Of a stretch of DNA of 64,000 nucleotides, positions 1-8,242 are shown in pieces. The notes under the pieces are model-generated. The model worked only from the letters and a program-made list of their open reading frames with translations, was not told the DNA's origin and searched no databases. The position numbers and the translations under genes were made by a program. Every line of letters starts with the position of its first letter. Position 1 is the first letter of the stretch. The DNA comes from Tsuneonella sp. CC-YZS046. GTDB lineage: Bacteria > Pseudomonadota > Alphaproteobacteria > Sphingomonadales > Sphingomonadaceae. The stretch spans positions 2,538,001 through 2,602,000 of the forward strand of contig NZ_CP141590.1 of the NCBI RefSeq assembly GCF_035581365.1. The letters are read 5' to 3'.

Positions 1-294
1 TTCGCGGATGGCATTGCGGGCGAGGGTCAGGGCCGGGCCATCCGATCCGCCGACAAGCTCGACCACGACATCGACATCCGCGCGCGCGGCCATGCGGGTC
101 ATGTCGTCTTCCCAGGCAAAGCCGGAAAGATCGACGCCCCGGTCCTTGGTGCGATCGCGGGCGCTGACCGCCACGACGCGAATCTCCCGCCCCGCCCGGC
201 GCGTGATCAGTTCGCGATTGACTTCCAGCAAGCGGATGACGCCCGCGCCGACGGTCCCAAGCCCAGCCAGCGCAATACGAAGCGGTTCGGCCAT
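1..294 (-). CDS. hom: Homoserine dehydrogenase, N-terminal part (runs off the window)
   Basis: Only the first 98 codons lie in the window; the gene continues beyond base 1. The start is the ATG at 294, and the frame stays open to the edge. Residues 1-20 read as a Rossmann nucleotide-binding start with the motif GLGTVGAGV, typical of homoserine dehydrogenase, followed by RAGREIRVVAVSARD and a DVVVELVGG strand that match the NAD(P)-binding domain. The enzyme reduces aspartate semialdehyde to homoserine in the cytoplasm for threonine and methionine synthesis. An overlapping ATG at 298 is in another frame. The C-terminal catalytic and ACT domains are not visible, so domain completeness cannot be judged. 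Confidence 0.85.
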   Translation of the reverse strand, partial: MAEPLRIALAGLGTVGAGVIRLLEVNRELITRRAGREIRVVAVSARDRTKDRGVDLSGFAWEDDMTRMAARADVDVVVELVGGSDGPALTLARNAIRE

Positions 295-369
295 TCATGC
301 CCCCTTTCGCGGCGGCGCACTAAGCCATGAAACCCCGAAAGGCCATAGCGCAATGCCCCGGAGCAGCGC

Positions 370-1239
370 TTAAGGTTGTGAAAGCCTGCTGCGCCCGCAG
401 TCGCCCAGTTCGCGCCTGACCAGGCGGTAATCCTCTTCGGCCAGGGCGCGGGATGCCTGATCGGCGCCCAGATTGGCCCTTGCCGGCAGCCGGGGCGGCA
501 GGAAGCAGGCGAGGCGATACCATGCCAGCGTCTCCCGCACCGGCGGGCCGGTCACGCCGTCCACCAGCTCGCCCCATGAAACGCCCCAGGTGGGATCGCC
601 GCCCGGCCGGCGAATTACCGAAATCAGGGCCACGTCCTGATCGCTGGTCCTCAGGAACAGCTGGGTTTCCGATTCGCCCGCGAGATTGCCCGGGACGGAG
701 AGGATGTCCCTCACCCCGCTCACGCTTGGCGGACGATCGGGCGCGGAAAGTTCCTGAAGCACGGAGCGCAGCCGGGTTTCCAGTTCCCCGTTGGCCGGCA
801 ATTGCGCGTCCGGGGCGACAAGCTGGATTTCCTCGGGCCTGCCGGGAACCGGACGGGCGAGGAGAATGACCTGGCTCCCGGTCAGCTTCGGAACCTTGCC
901 GTTCTGACCAATCGGAACATCTGCCAGATAGCGCAGCGAATCACTCGCAACAACGCCGCGCACCGGCTGCTCGACCCTGGCCACGATATAGAGGCGGACA
1001 TGCCCCTGCCGTAGGCCGGGGGACCGTTCGGCCTCGACCGTCGCCTGCTTGCGAATCTTGGCCTTGATCACCAGGCTCGCCGGCTCGGCCAGATCCACCA
1101 GATCGGCGTAGGTGAGCGCCGGCGAGACGGCGGCGGCGGGTGGCGTTTGCGCCCGCGCCGGGGCCGCGCCGCACAACGCCAGAATGGACAGCGAACCGCC
1201 CAGAAGGATCATGTGGCGCGGAAATACTCGAAAATTCAT
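370..1239 (-). CDS. Secreted protein of unknown function (289 aa)
   Basis: I do not recognise this family. The chosen ATG at 1239 is preceded by GAGGATCC and gives an N-terminus with a basic start, a hydrophobic core (LLGGSLSILALCGAA) and an AQA-type cleavage site, so a Sec signal peptide of about 30 residues is likely. The mature part is mixed alpha/beta without transmembrane segments. It has segments such as LVIKAKIRKQATVEAE and GHVRLYIVARVEQPVRG that suggest beta-strands. It lies alone between hom and the divergent tonB. A longer reading upstream to 1296 is possible but would bury the signal peptide. Function is unknown; export to the periplasm is the only inference made. Confidence 0.75.
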   Translation of the reverse strand: MNFRVFPRHMILLGGSLSILALCGAAPARAQTPPAAAVSPALTYADLVDLAEPASLVIKAKIRKQATVEAERSPGLRQGHVRLYIVARVEQPVRGVVASDSLRYLADVPIGQNGKVPKLTGSQVILLARPVPGRPEEIQLVAPDAQLPANGELETRLRSVLQELSAPDRPPSVSGVRDILSVPGNLAGESETQLFLRTSDQDVALISVIRRPGGDPTWGVSWGELVDGVTGPPVRETLAWYRLACFLPPRLPARANLGADQASRALAEEDYRLVRRELGDCGRSRLSQP

Positions 1240-1379
1240 CAGGATCCTCAAATGGTCTGTCGATGACGCGAGCCAGCATAGCGCAAAGCCATGCAAATCC
1301 TAAGCTGGATGGAAGAGCTTGAATTGCACGTTAACCGATAAAGCGTTTGCGCTGTTTTGTCTTCGCCGTTAAAGACCCC

Positions 1380-1402
1380 AAAAAAACGGGCGATTAAGCC
1401 CG
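1380..1402 (-). terminator. Hairpin plus U-tract on the minus strand
   Basis: Read on the minus strand, CGGGC-TTAATC-GCCCG is followed by seven T residues, the form of a short intrinsic terminator. It lies upstream of the minus-strand gene that starts at 1239, not downstream of a known minus-strand gene. It may therefore end a leader or small transcript rather than an mRNA. The 5-bp stem is short. Confidence 0.35.
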
Positions 1403-1460
1403 GAGGTCCCGGATGCGCCCTGCCAGGGGTCGGATTGGCCATTTGGTCATTTCCGCCGGG

Positions 1461-1472
1461 TTGAAATTTCAA
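1461..1472. promoter_or_regulatory. Perfect 12-bp palindrome, candidate operator upstream of tonB
   Basis: TTGAAATTTCAA is a perfect inverted repeat in otherwise GC-rich DNA about 85 bases before tonB. It could bind a dimeric regulator of tonB or of the divergent secreted-protein gene. The assignment rests only on symmetry and position. Confidence 0.3.
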
Positions 1473-1557
1473 GCTAGCGCACTGGGCGGGTCTTTCTTAA
1501 CCTGCCCTAGGCGTGTCCCGGCCTCTTTCCGGGACTGGTATGGAGTGATGCGACTGA

Positions 1558-2205
1558 ATGGCTTACGCTGACCAACAGATGAGCGGTAACCGTATTATCG
1601 CGCTGATCATCGTTGCCCTTGTGCATGTCGCGCTCGGTTATGCCCTTGTTACCGGCCTCGCCTTCGAAGCGGTGAAGCAGGTGGCCAAGCGCGTGACCAC
1701 GATCGACATCGAGGAGGAAAAGAAGCCGGAGGAACCGCCGCCGCCGCCGCCGGAACAGAAGAACGTTCCGCCGCCGCCGGTTGCGCCGCCGCCGCCGATC
1801 AGCATTAATACGAAACCGCCCGAGATCGTAACAACGGTAACGCCGCCGCCCCCGGCTCCGATCGTGCTGGCCCCGCCGCCGCCAGCGGCTCCGCCGCCGC
1901 CGCGGGTGCAGCCGAAATCGGCCACCCCGAAGGGCAACCCCGGTAGCTGGGCCACCCCTGACGACTATCCTTCCCGCGCCCTGCGCGAAGATCGGGAAGG
2001 CGTTGCCCGCTTCCAGGTCAGCGTCGGTCCGGATGGCCGGGTGACAGGCTGCAGCATTACCGGATCGAGCGGCCACGCCGATCTCGACGATGCGACCTGC
2101 AAGCTGGTGACCCGGCGCGCGCGGTTTAACCCGGCTACCGACGGGGATGGGGAGCCGACGACCGGCACCTATTCCAACGCCGTCCGGTGGCAGATACCGA
2201 AGTAA
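1558..2205 (+). CDS. tonB: TonB energy transducer (215 aa)
   Basis: TonB carries proton-motive energy from ExbB-ExbD to TonB-dependent outer-membrane receptors. A single membrane anchor spans about residues 13-35. A very proline-rich periplasmic spacer follows at about 58-122, with long runs of Pro broken by Val, Ala and Ile. The C-terminal domain at about 130-215 holds GVARFQVSVGPDGRV and ends YSNAVRWQIPK. Two cysteines in this domain (GCSI and ATCK) fit a conserved pattern of alphaproteobacterial TonB C-termini. exbB and two exbD genes follow in the same direction. The ATG at 1558 was chosen because GGAGTG lies upstream and it begins just before the anchor. A stem-loop at 1515-1535 precedes the start. 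Confidence 0.93.
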   Translation: MAYADQQMSGNRIIALIIVALVHVALGYALVTGLAFEAVKQVAKRVTTIDIEEEKKPEEPPPPPPEQKNVPPPPVAPPPPISINTKPPEIVTTVTPPPPAPIVLAPPPPAAPPPPRVQPKSATPKGNPGSWATPDDYPSRALREDREGVARFQVSVGPDGRVTGCSITGSSGHADLDDATCKLVTRRARFNPATDGDGEPTTGTYSNAVRWQIPK

Positions 2206-2224
2206 GTAATCTGTTCGTCGCGGT

Positions 2225-2249
2225 CCCGCCCGATCCGAGGTCGGGCGGG
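2225..2249 (+). terminator. GC hairpin between tonB and exbB
   Basis: CCCGCCCGA and TCGGGCGGG pair over 9 bp with a 7-base loop. Only two U residues follow, so it may act as a partial terminator or as a processing or stability element that sets tonB expression apart from exbB-exbD, rather than a full stop. Confidence 0.45.
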
Positions 2250-2299
2250 TTCGCCATCAGTTAACCAATACCCATCTTCTTCTTGAGAGGAATACCCGC

Positions 2300-3076
2300 A
2301 TGCTTATCGACATTCTTGCTGCCGCCGCCGAAGCGGCCCCGCAGAACAAGTTCGGCTTCAAGGAAGCTCTCGAACAGGGCGGCTTCATCGCCTATGCTAC
2401 TGTCGTGATTCTCGGCATCATGTCCTTCGGATCGTTCTACATCCTGATCACGAAGTTCATCGAACAGCAGAAGATCATCGGCCAGGGCCGCGATGTCCGC
2501 AACAATTTCTGGCGCGCCAACACCGTCAAGGACGGCGCCGCCAAGCTCGGCAAGAACACTGCCTATCGCCAGATCGTCGACGACGCCCTGGCCGCTGAAG
2601 AGCAGCACACCAAGATGACCGACAGCCTCGAGGCGCACGACTGGATGCATGGCTCGCTCGCCCGCTCGGAAGCGGCGATCAACGCCAAGCTGGCCGGCGG
2701 CCTGCCGTTCCTCGCCACCGTGGGCGCCACCGCGCCGTTCATCGGTCTGTTCGGCACCGTCGTCGGCATCTACCGCGCCCTGATCAACATCGGTCTGGCC
2801 GGCTCCGCCTCGATCGACAAGGTCGCCGGTCCGGTCGGTGAAGCTCTCATCATGACCGCGCTGGGTCTGCTCGTCGCCGTTCCGGCCGTGCTTGCCTACA
2901 ACTGGCTGCAGAGCCGCAACAAGCGCATCGCCGCGGAGCTGAACGGCTTCTCGACCGAGGTGCTGGCCAACATCACCTCCAAGGGTGCGGTCAAGCCTGC
3001 CGTGACGGGTCCGGCCGCCAAGACGGCTGCCGCTCCGGCTCGCCCGGCGGCGCCGACTGCCGCCCCGAAGGCCTGA
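2300..3076 (+). CDS. exbB: ExbB / MotA-TolQ proton channel protein (258 aa)
   Basis: ExbB forms the inner-membrane proton channel that drives TonB. The layout matches the family: a first membrane helix at about 33-52, a cytoplasmic domain, and a pair of helices at about 130-155 and 180-202. The conserved segment GGLPFLATVGATAPFIGLFGTVVGIY and the third-helix segment GEALIMTALGLLVAVPAVLAYNW are present. The last 30 residues are an Ala/Pro/Lys-rich tail that resembles the TonB spacer and is longer than in enteric ExbB. The start follows GAGAGG. Co-directional exbD genes come next. Confidence 0.92.
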   Translation: MLIDILAAAAEAAPQNKFGFKEALEQGGFIAYATVVILGIMSFGSFYILITKFIEQQKIIGQGRDVRNNFWRANTVKDGAAKLGKNTAYRQIVDDALAAEEQHTKMTDSLEAHDWMHGSLARSEAAINAKLAGGLPFLATVGATAPFIGLFGTVVGIYRALINIGLAGSASIDKVAGPVGEALIMTALGLLVAVPAVLAYNWLQSRNKRIAAELNGFSTEVLANITSKGAVKPAVTGPAAKTAAAPARPAAPTAAPKA

Positions 3077-3160
3077 GGCACATTTGAGACTGGCGGGGCG
3101 GGAACCGGCATGCGGGTCCACCCCGCCGCCAGAGTGAAGTTTAGGATAGGATAAACGATC

Positions 3161-3694
3161 ATGGCCATTTCGATGGGCGGCGGCGGCGAGGAAAAGCCGA
3201 TGTCAGAAATCAACACCACGCCCCTCGTGGACGTGATGCTGGTGCTTCTGATCATCTTCCTTATCGCCGTTCCGGTGGCGATCCAGACCATCGAGAAGCT
3301 GCAGATCCCGATCCTGGCGTCCAAGGAATCCCAGGACAAGGTCGAGAACCTGCTCCTGACGGTGACGACCACGGACGCGCAGGGATTGAGCGCCGGCGAT
3401 CCGGGTTACCAGGGATCCTCGCGTTACGGGCAGTGCCGCGTATATTTCAACAATGTCACTCCAGTCACCTCGCAGGAGCTTTACGATCAGGCCTTCAAGC
3501 GGCTCGACACGATCGTGAAGCGTGAGGGCGGAATCGAAGCGATCATGAAAGATCCGGACAAGATTCCGCAGGTGCATATCCGTGGGGACGTGAATGCGCC
3601 CTGGCGCTGTGTCGCGGGTGCGATCTACAATGTCCAGGCGGCGGGCTATCCCACCGTCGGCTTCATCTCCAACCCTGTCGATCCCAACGGCTGA
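3161..3694 (+). CDS. exbD: ExbD, first copy (177 aa, extended periplasmic domain)
   Basis: ExbD is the single-span partner of ExbB and carries the proton-sensitive aspartate in its membrane helix. The N-terminus has the motif MSEINTTPLVDVMLVLLIIFLI, where the Asp of LVD is the expected protonation site, at about residue 25. The periplasmic part is longer than usual and contains two cysteines (GQCRVYF and PWRCVAGA) that could pair after export. The C-terminus is short and ends at VDPNG. It lies 84 bases after exbB and 41 bases before the second exbD, so one transcript is likely. Confidence 0.9.
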   Translation: MAISMGGGGEEKPMSEINTTPLVDVMLVLLIIFLIAVPVAIQTIEKLQIPILASKESQDKVENLLLTVTTTDAQGLSAGDPGYQGSSRYGQCRVYFNNVTPVTSQELYDQAFKRLDTIVKREGGIEAIMKDPDKIPQVHIRGDVNAPWRCVAGAIYNVQAAGYPTVGFISNPVDPNG

Positions 3695-3735
3695 TCGCGG
3701 TTGGATTTGAAGAACTAGTTCAGGAGTAACTTCTC

Positions 3736-4182
3736 ATGGCAATGTCAGGCGGCAGTGACGATGGCGAGCCGATGATGGAAATGAACACGACGCCGTTGAT
3801 CGACGTCATGCTCGTGCTCCTCATCATGTTCATCATCACCATTCCAGTCGCAACCCACTCGGTCGATATCGACCTTCCGTCGGGCCAGAATCCACCCAAC
3901 AGTGCCGTAATCGATACGGTGAAGAACAAGGTTGTCCTCACCAGCGACAACAAGGTTCTGTGGAACGGCGAAGCGGTGAACACCGGACAGCTCGTTACCC
4001 TGCTGAAGGATTCGATGGCTCTCCCGGTCGAACCCGAGCTGCAGTTCCAGCCGGAAGCGGACGCCAGCTACGACCTTTCCGCCCGCGTGATGAATATCAT
4101 CAAAGGCTCCAACGTCACGAAGTTCGGCTTCGTCGGTAACGAGCAATATGCGGCCTTCGGCAAGGCGGCGAACGCTCAATAA
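3736..4182 (+). CDS. exbD: ExbD, second copy (148 aa)
   Basis: This is a second ExbD paralog. It has the membrane motif MEMNTTPLIDVMLVLLIMFIITIP with the key Asp at about residue 22, then a standard-length periplasmic domain (IDLPSGQNPP and a C-terminal VTKFGFVGNEQY). It lacks the two periplasmic cysteines of the first copy. It ends the tonB-exbB-exbD-exbD cluster, and a strong terminator follows at 4225-4250. Having two ExbD types beside one ExbB suggests a mixed ExbD dimer or alternative complexes; that is inference. Confidence 0.9.
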   Translation: MAMSGGSDDGEPMMEMNTTPLIDVMLVLLIMFIITIPVATHSVDIDLPSGQNPPNSAVIDTVKNKVVLTSDNKVLWNGEAVNTGQLVTLLKDSMALPVEPELQFQPEADASYDLSARVMNIIKGSNVTKFGFVGNEQYAAFGKAANAQ

Positions 4183-4224
4183 GCCGGGTTCGGCACATTT
4201 CGCCGGATCGTCCGGCGCAAGAAC

Positions 4225-4250
4225 AAGGGGCGGAGCGATCCGCCCCTTTT
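4225..4250 (+). terminator. Intrinsic terminator after exbD
   Basis: GGGGCGG and CCGCCCC form a 7-bp stem around a 6-base loop, followed by TTTT on the plus strand and flanked by AA on the other side. It lies between convergent genes (exbD plus, helicase minus) and could serve both. Confidence 0.75.
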
Positions 4251-4298
4251 CGTATCCGCCTTCCGCACGTTTCCCTCCGTCTTCGGCTCGACAGGCGC

Positions 4299-6740
4299 TC
4301 ACGGCAGAAGGTCGGGGCGCATCGCCGCGGCGGCCAGGCTCTCCGCTTCCCACAGCAGCTCGTCCTCGGCCGCGCCCGCAGGCAGGCTTTCCCGCCCGAT
4401 CGTCACCAGCACCGGCACGGCGAGCGGGCTGACCCGCTCCAGCCGGACATGGACCAGCTGATCGACCGACCGATCAAGCAGATCGCCGAGCCGCGCGACA
4501 TCGGTCATCCGGGCGCGGGCATCGGCCCAGGCCGCTTCGATCAGCAAATGGTCCGGCTCATATTTGCGGAGCACGTCGTAGATCAGGTCGGTCGAGAAAG
4601 TGACCTGCTTCCCGCTCTTGCGCTTGCCCAGCTGCTGGCGCTCGATCAGGCCCGAAATGACGGCGACCTCGCGAAACGCCCGGCGCAGCAGGTATGAATC
4701 CTGCACCCAGTCGACGAATTCATGGGCCAGGATGTCGGGCGACAGCAAGGGCCTGGGATCGGGCACCTCGGCCAGGCCCCACACGGCCAGGGCATAATCA
4801 TTGGCGATGAAGCCCAGCGGCGCCAGCCCGCGCTCCTCCATCCGGCGGGTTATCAGCATCCCCAGCGACTGGTTCGCGTTCCAGCCTTCGAACGTGTAAT
4901 AGACGCTGTAGGCATGGCGCTCGTGCGGGAAACTCTCCACCAGCAGCTCGCCCGGTCCCGGCAGCCTGCTGCGCCAATCCTGCATCTCCAGCCATTCGCG
5001 CACATCGTCGGGAAAGCGGCCCCAGCCGGCGCGATCGACCAGCAAGGCGCGAACCCGCTCCGCCAGATGGGTAGTGAGCGGCAGGCGCAGCCCGGTGTAG
5101 GACGGGATCATCGCCGATTTGGCCGAGGCGCGGACGATGAGTTCCATGTCCTTCACCCGCTCCACCTCCAGGCTCATCCCGGCGAAGGCGAAGCTGTCTC
5201 CCGGAGAGAGGGACGCGGCAAAGCGCTCCTCCACCTTGCCGACGGAGCGCCCGTTGCGGAAACGCACCTCGATCATTTCCGCATCGACGATGATTCCGGC
5301 GTTGAGCCGGTGCCGGGCCGCATGTTCGGGATGGGACAGCCGCCACACCCCGCCGCCGTCGCGCGCGATCCGGCGAAAGCGGTCATAGGCCTCGAGCGCA
5401 TAGCCGCCCGTCGCCACGAAATGCAGCACGCGCTCCCACGCCGCCTCGTCCAATGCGCTGTAAGGCGTGGCCGAGCGGATCTCGGCCAGCAGCTCCGCTT
5501 GCGCGAAGGGGGCGGCGCATACGCAGGCCATGACATGCTGCGCCAGCACATCCAGCCCGCCGGGGCGGAAGCTCTCGCCATCGCGCTGGCCTTCGTCCAC
5601 CGCTTCCTTCGCCGCGGCCGCCTCGATAAACTCGAAGCGGTTGCCGGGCACGAGGATGGCGCGGGAAGCCTGATCGAGCCGGTGGTTGGCGCGGCCGATC
5701 CGCTGCAGCAGGCGCGAGCTGCCCTTGGGCGCGCCCATCTGCACCACGCAATCGATGTCGCCCCAGTCCACCCCGAGATCGAGGCTGGCGGTGCAGACCA
5801 GCGCGCGCAATTCGCCCCTGGCCATCGCCCCTTCCACCTTCCGCCGCGCTTCCTTCGAGAGCGAGCCGTGATGAATGCCGATCGGCAGGTTCTCCTCATT
5901 CGCCTCCCACAGCAGCTGGAAGATATATTCGGCGAGGAAGCGGGTATTGGTGAACACCAGAGTCGTGCGGTTGCGGCGGATTTCCTGGTAAAGCTGCGGC
6001 ACCGCCCAGGCGGCGGCATGCCCGCCCCAGGGAACGCGCCCGCCATCCGGCAGAAGGATGGAGATGTCGGGCTTCGCCCCGGCTTCCCCCTGCACCAGCT
6101 CCACGCTGTCGATCTCCCCCCAGGGCGCCAGCCAGGCCCGGAAGGAATCCGGCTCCGCGACAGTCGCCGACAGGGCGATGCGCTGCGCCGCCGGGGCGAT
6201 GGCGTGCAGGCGGGACAGCGAGAGCGACAGCAGATCGCCCCTCTTGCCGCTGGCGAAGGCGTGGACCTCGTCGATCACGATCCGCCGCAGCGAGGCGAAC
6301 AGCGCAAAACTTTCCGGATAGCTCAGCAGCAGCGACAGCGATTCCGGCGTGGTCAGCAGCACATGGGGCGGACGGGCGCGCTGGCGCTTCTTGCGGTCCG
6401 AGGGCGTATCGCCGCTGCGGGTTTCGATCCGGATCGGCAGGCCGATCTCCTCGACCGGCGCGAGGAGATTGCGCTGCACATCATGCGCCAGAGCCTTGAG
6501 CGGCGAGATATACACCGTGTGCAGCCCCTCGGGAGCAGCCGCGTGGCCAAGCCGGGAGGACGCGAAATCGGCCAGCGTGGGCAGGAAGCCGGCCAGCGTC
6601 TTGCCCGCGCCGGTATCCGCCACCAGCAGGGCATGGCGGCCAGCTTCCGCAATTCGCAGCATGTCCGCCTGATGCCGGCGCAGCTTCCAGCCGCGCCCCG
6701 CGAACCATTCCGCAATTTCGCCAGGCAGCGTGGATGGCAT
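4299..6740 (-). CDS. Ligase-associated DEXH-box helicase, Lhr type (813 aa)
   Basis: This is a superfamily 2 DNA helicase of the Lhr-like group that NCBI-style annotation calls ligase-associated DNA damage response DEXH box helicase. Motif I (ADTGAGKT) is at about residues 41-48 and motif II is DEVH. Motif III is SAT, and motif VI is QRIGRANHR. These are followed by the Lhr-type winged-helix and C-terminal core region. The ATG at 6740 was chosen over one 45 bases upstream because AAGGGGGCATTGAG precedes it. The usual partners, an ATP-dependent DNA ligase, an exonuclease and a PdeM-type phosphoesterase, are not adjacent here, so the DNA-repair role rests on family knowledge. Confidence 0.88.
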   Translation of the reverse strand: MPSTLPGEIAEWFAGRGWKLRRHQADMLRIAEAGRHALLVADTGAGKTLAGFLPTLADFASSRLGHAAAPEGLHTVYISPLKALAHDVQRNLLAPVEEIGLPIRIETRSGDTPSDRKKRQRARPPHVLLTTPESLSLLLSYPESFALFASLRRIVIDEVHAFASGKRGDLLSLSLSRLHAIAPAAQRIALSATVAEPDSFRAWLAPWGEIDSVELVQGEAGAKPDISILLPDGGRVPWGGHAAAWAVPQLYQEIRRNRTTLVFTNTRFLAEYIFQLLWEANEENLPIGIHHGSLSKEARRKVEGAMARGELRALVCTASLDLGVDWGDIDCVVQMGAPKGSSRLLQRIGRANHRLDQASRAILVPGNRFEFIEAAAAKEAVDEGQRDGESFRPGGLDVLAQHVMACVCAAPFAQAELLAEIRSATPYSALDEAAWERVLHFVATGGYALEAYDRFRRIARDGGGVWRLSHPEHAARHRLNAGIIVDAEMIEVRFRNGRSVGKVEERFAASLSPGDSFAFAGMSLEVERVKDMELIVRASAKSAMIPSYTGLRLPLTTHLAERVRALLVDRAGWGRFPDDVREWLEMQDWRSRLPGPGELLVESFPHERHAYSVYYTFEGWNANQSLGMLITRRMEERGLAPLGFIANDYALAVWGLAEVPDPRPLLSPDILAHEFVDWVQDSYLLRRAFREVAVISGLIERQQLGKRKSGKQVTFSTDLIYDVLRKYEPDHLLIEAAWADARARMTDVARLGDLLDRSVDQLVHVRLERVSPLAVPVLVTIGRESLPAGAAEDELLWEAESLAAAAMRPDLLP

Positions 6741-6768
6741 CTCAATGCCCCCTTTCACCGATGGGGGG

Positions 6769-6792
6769 GTTGACAGGGTTGACACTGTTCAA
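6769..6792. repeat. Tandem GTTGACA repeat with inverted TTCAA
   Basis: GTTGACA occurs twice with a 9-base period (6769-6775 and 6778-6784), followed by TGTTCAA at 6786-6792. The outer TTGA/TTCAA bases are roughly symmetric. The element is about 30 bases upstream of the helicase start on the minus strand and could be an operator. It does not match the alphaproteobacterial LexA spacing GTTC-N7-GTTC. Confidence 0.3.
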
Positions 6793-7037
6793 GGGCAAAA
6801 AACCGCCCTGACTGCGGCAGACGATCCTGCCTCGGCGAAAGCCGCGAATATCGGGGGAAAGACGCGCCTGCATGAGAACGGATGGAGCACAAAATCCGCC
6901 AGTAGGAAAGCAAACGCAGATCGGCCCGGTTCGATCCGAATCGGACCTGTCGCCAAGTGCCATTGGTATTTCTTCGCACATGCAGCATCATGTTGGACAT
7001 CGCAGGACGTCCTTTGATTCGAGCAACAGGAACTGTC

Positions 7038-8231
7038 ATGAACCTTCGTCTTTCGCTGCCCGCACTGCTCTTCATGGCCATATCGCTTTGCATGCCATCG
7101 ATATCGAAGGCTCAGGCCGGCACCGGGTGGGAAGTGTCCACCGGCGCCAGCGGCAGGCTGGTTGCCGCCGTCAAATCCACGGGCCCGGTCAAGGGTCTTG
7201 TGCTGGCTTGCGAAGGCAGCAAACCCATGCTGGCTCTGGCCGCCCCGCAATATGGGCAAAGCGCCAGCGGGCATCTGGACCTGACGGCATCCGCCGATGG
7301 CGCGGTCTTTTCCGTGCCTGTGATCTGGAACCCGAAGCTGGGCGCATGGTGGGCCTTGCTGAAGGAGAACGCCGCGCTGGACATGCTGGCCGGCAAATCC
7401 ACCAGCGTTGCAATCACACTCAACGGAACCGCCCTGGGCACCCTCCCGCTGACAGGATCGACCAATGCCCTGCGCACGGCGCTTGCCAGCTGCTATGCGC
7501 CGCCCGCCGCTCCGCTCCCGAGCCAGGCCGGAGCAACAGGCCCGAGCTTGCCGATACGCCTGGGCACCTATGTCGCGAAGGGCCAGAGCTGCGGCAGGGT
7601 GGAAAGCGAGAAGATGTTCATCGACGAGGGTCTGGGCGGCGCGGGCGATCCGCTCGCCATCCGGCAGATCGAAACGATCCGGAAGACCGGGCCTGGTTCC
7701 TATGTCACGCGCGAGGATGTCGGGGTGCAGGACAATGCAATGGTCACGGCCACCTATGCCATTCCCGATCAGGAGCATTTTACCGTGAAGCACCCCGGCG
7801 CATCCGCGAAATCCTATTCCTACTGCGCTCTCGACAGCCTGCAGCCAATCGACCAGGCTTGGCCCAAGCGGGAATGGAAAAGGGTGGACAGCTTGCCCAT
7901 CAAGCCCGGCTATTACCGCGCGCAAATGGTCGGTGACGCAAAATGCGAGATGAGTTGCGGCTATGTCCTGATCCAGCCCGCCGGAATTTCAGGCATATAT
8001 TACACAAGCACCAGCCCCGAAGTCACGCGCCGGACCATTCGCGCGGGCAGGATCGTCCAGACCGGGGCCTTGACCTTCTCCTACATTTCCACGGCGGATG
8101 AATACGACGGCTATTGGTTTACCGTGCATGGCCCGACCGATTTCATCGAAGGCGATGTGATGATGGGCGACACCCAATACCGGGCGATCGACCCGAAGGC
8201 GATCCCGGCCAGATATATGCCGCGCCTCTGA
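7038..8231 (+). CDS. Secreted protein of unknown function (397 aa)
   Basis: I do not recognise this family. The ATG at 7038 follows CAGGAAC and gives a Sec signal peptide ending near SISKAQA. The mature protein has a beta-rich N-terminal half (residues about 28-165), a Pro/Ala linker near 180, and two related-looking segments. One begins PIRLGTYVAKGQSCGRV and the other PIKPGYYRAQMVGDAKC, which hints at a duplicated domain. Several cysteines are present, consistent with oxidised folding in the periplasm. It stands alone between the helicase and the convergent DUF2059-like gene. The roughly 300 bases upstream (6741-7037) hold only the GTTGACA repeats and no recognised gene. Confidence 0.72.
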   Translation: MNLRLSLPALLFMAISLCMPSISKAQAGTGWEVSTGASGRLVAAVKSTGPVKGLVLACEGSKPMLALAAPQYGQSASGHLDLTASADGAVFSVPVIWNPKLGAWWALLKENAALDMLAGKSTSVAITLNGTALGTLPLTGSTNALRTALASCYAPPAAPLPSQAGATGPSLPIRLGTYVAKGQSCGRVESEKMFIDEGLGGAGDPLAIRQIETIRKTGPGSYVTREDVGVQDNAMVTATYAIPDQEHFTVKHPGASAKSYSYCALDSLQPIDQAWPKREWKRVDSLPIKPGYYRAQMVGDAKCEMSCGYVLIQPAGISGIYYTSTSPEVTRRTIRAGRIVQTGALTFSYISTADEYDGYWFTVHGPTDFIEGDVMMGDTQYRAIDPKAIPARYMPRL

Positions 8232-8242
8232 CCGCGCGCCCT

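Larger units (their letters stand above)
1240..1557. other. 318-bp divergent intergenic region with palindrome and hairpins
   Basis: This gene-free stretch separates the minus-strand secreted protein (start 1239) from tonB (start 1558). It holds a perfect 12-bp palindrome TTGAAATTTCAA at 1461-1472. A GC hairpin followed by seven U residues on the minus strand sits at 1380-1402 (CGGGC, 6-nt loop, GCCCG). A 7-bp stem-loop at 1515-1535 (GTCCCGG and CCGGGAC) lies directly before the tonB ribosome binding site. No clear sigma-70 promoter or Fur box could be assigned by eye. Confidence 0.5.

Noticed and set aside
1735-1905. CCG-rich repeats as a CRISPR or tandem repeat element
   Set aside because: They encode the proline spacer of TonB; period is codon-level and there are no spacers.
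4722-6773. Long open frame on the plus strand opposite the helicase gene
   Set aside because: It mirrors a recognised helicase in the opposite strand. High GC lowers stop frequency, and its protein has no recognisable motif or ribosome site.
6769-6792. LexA (SOS) box upstream of the helicase
   Set aside because: The GTTC-N7-GTTC spacing is not met; the repeat unit is GTTGACA at a 9-base period.
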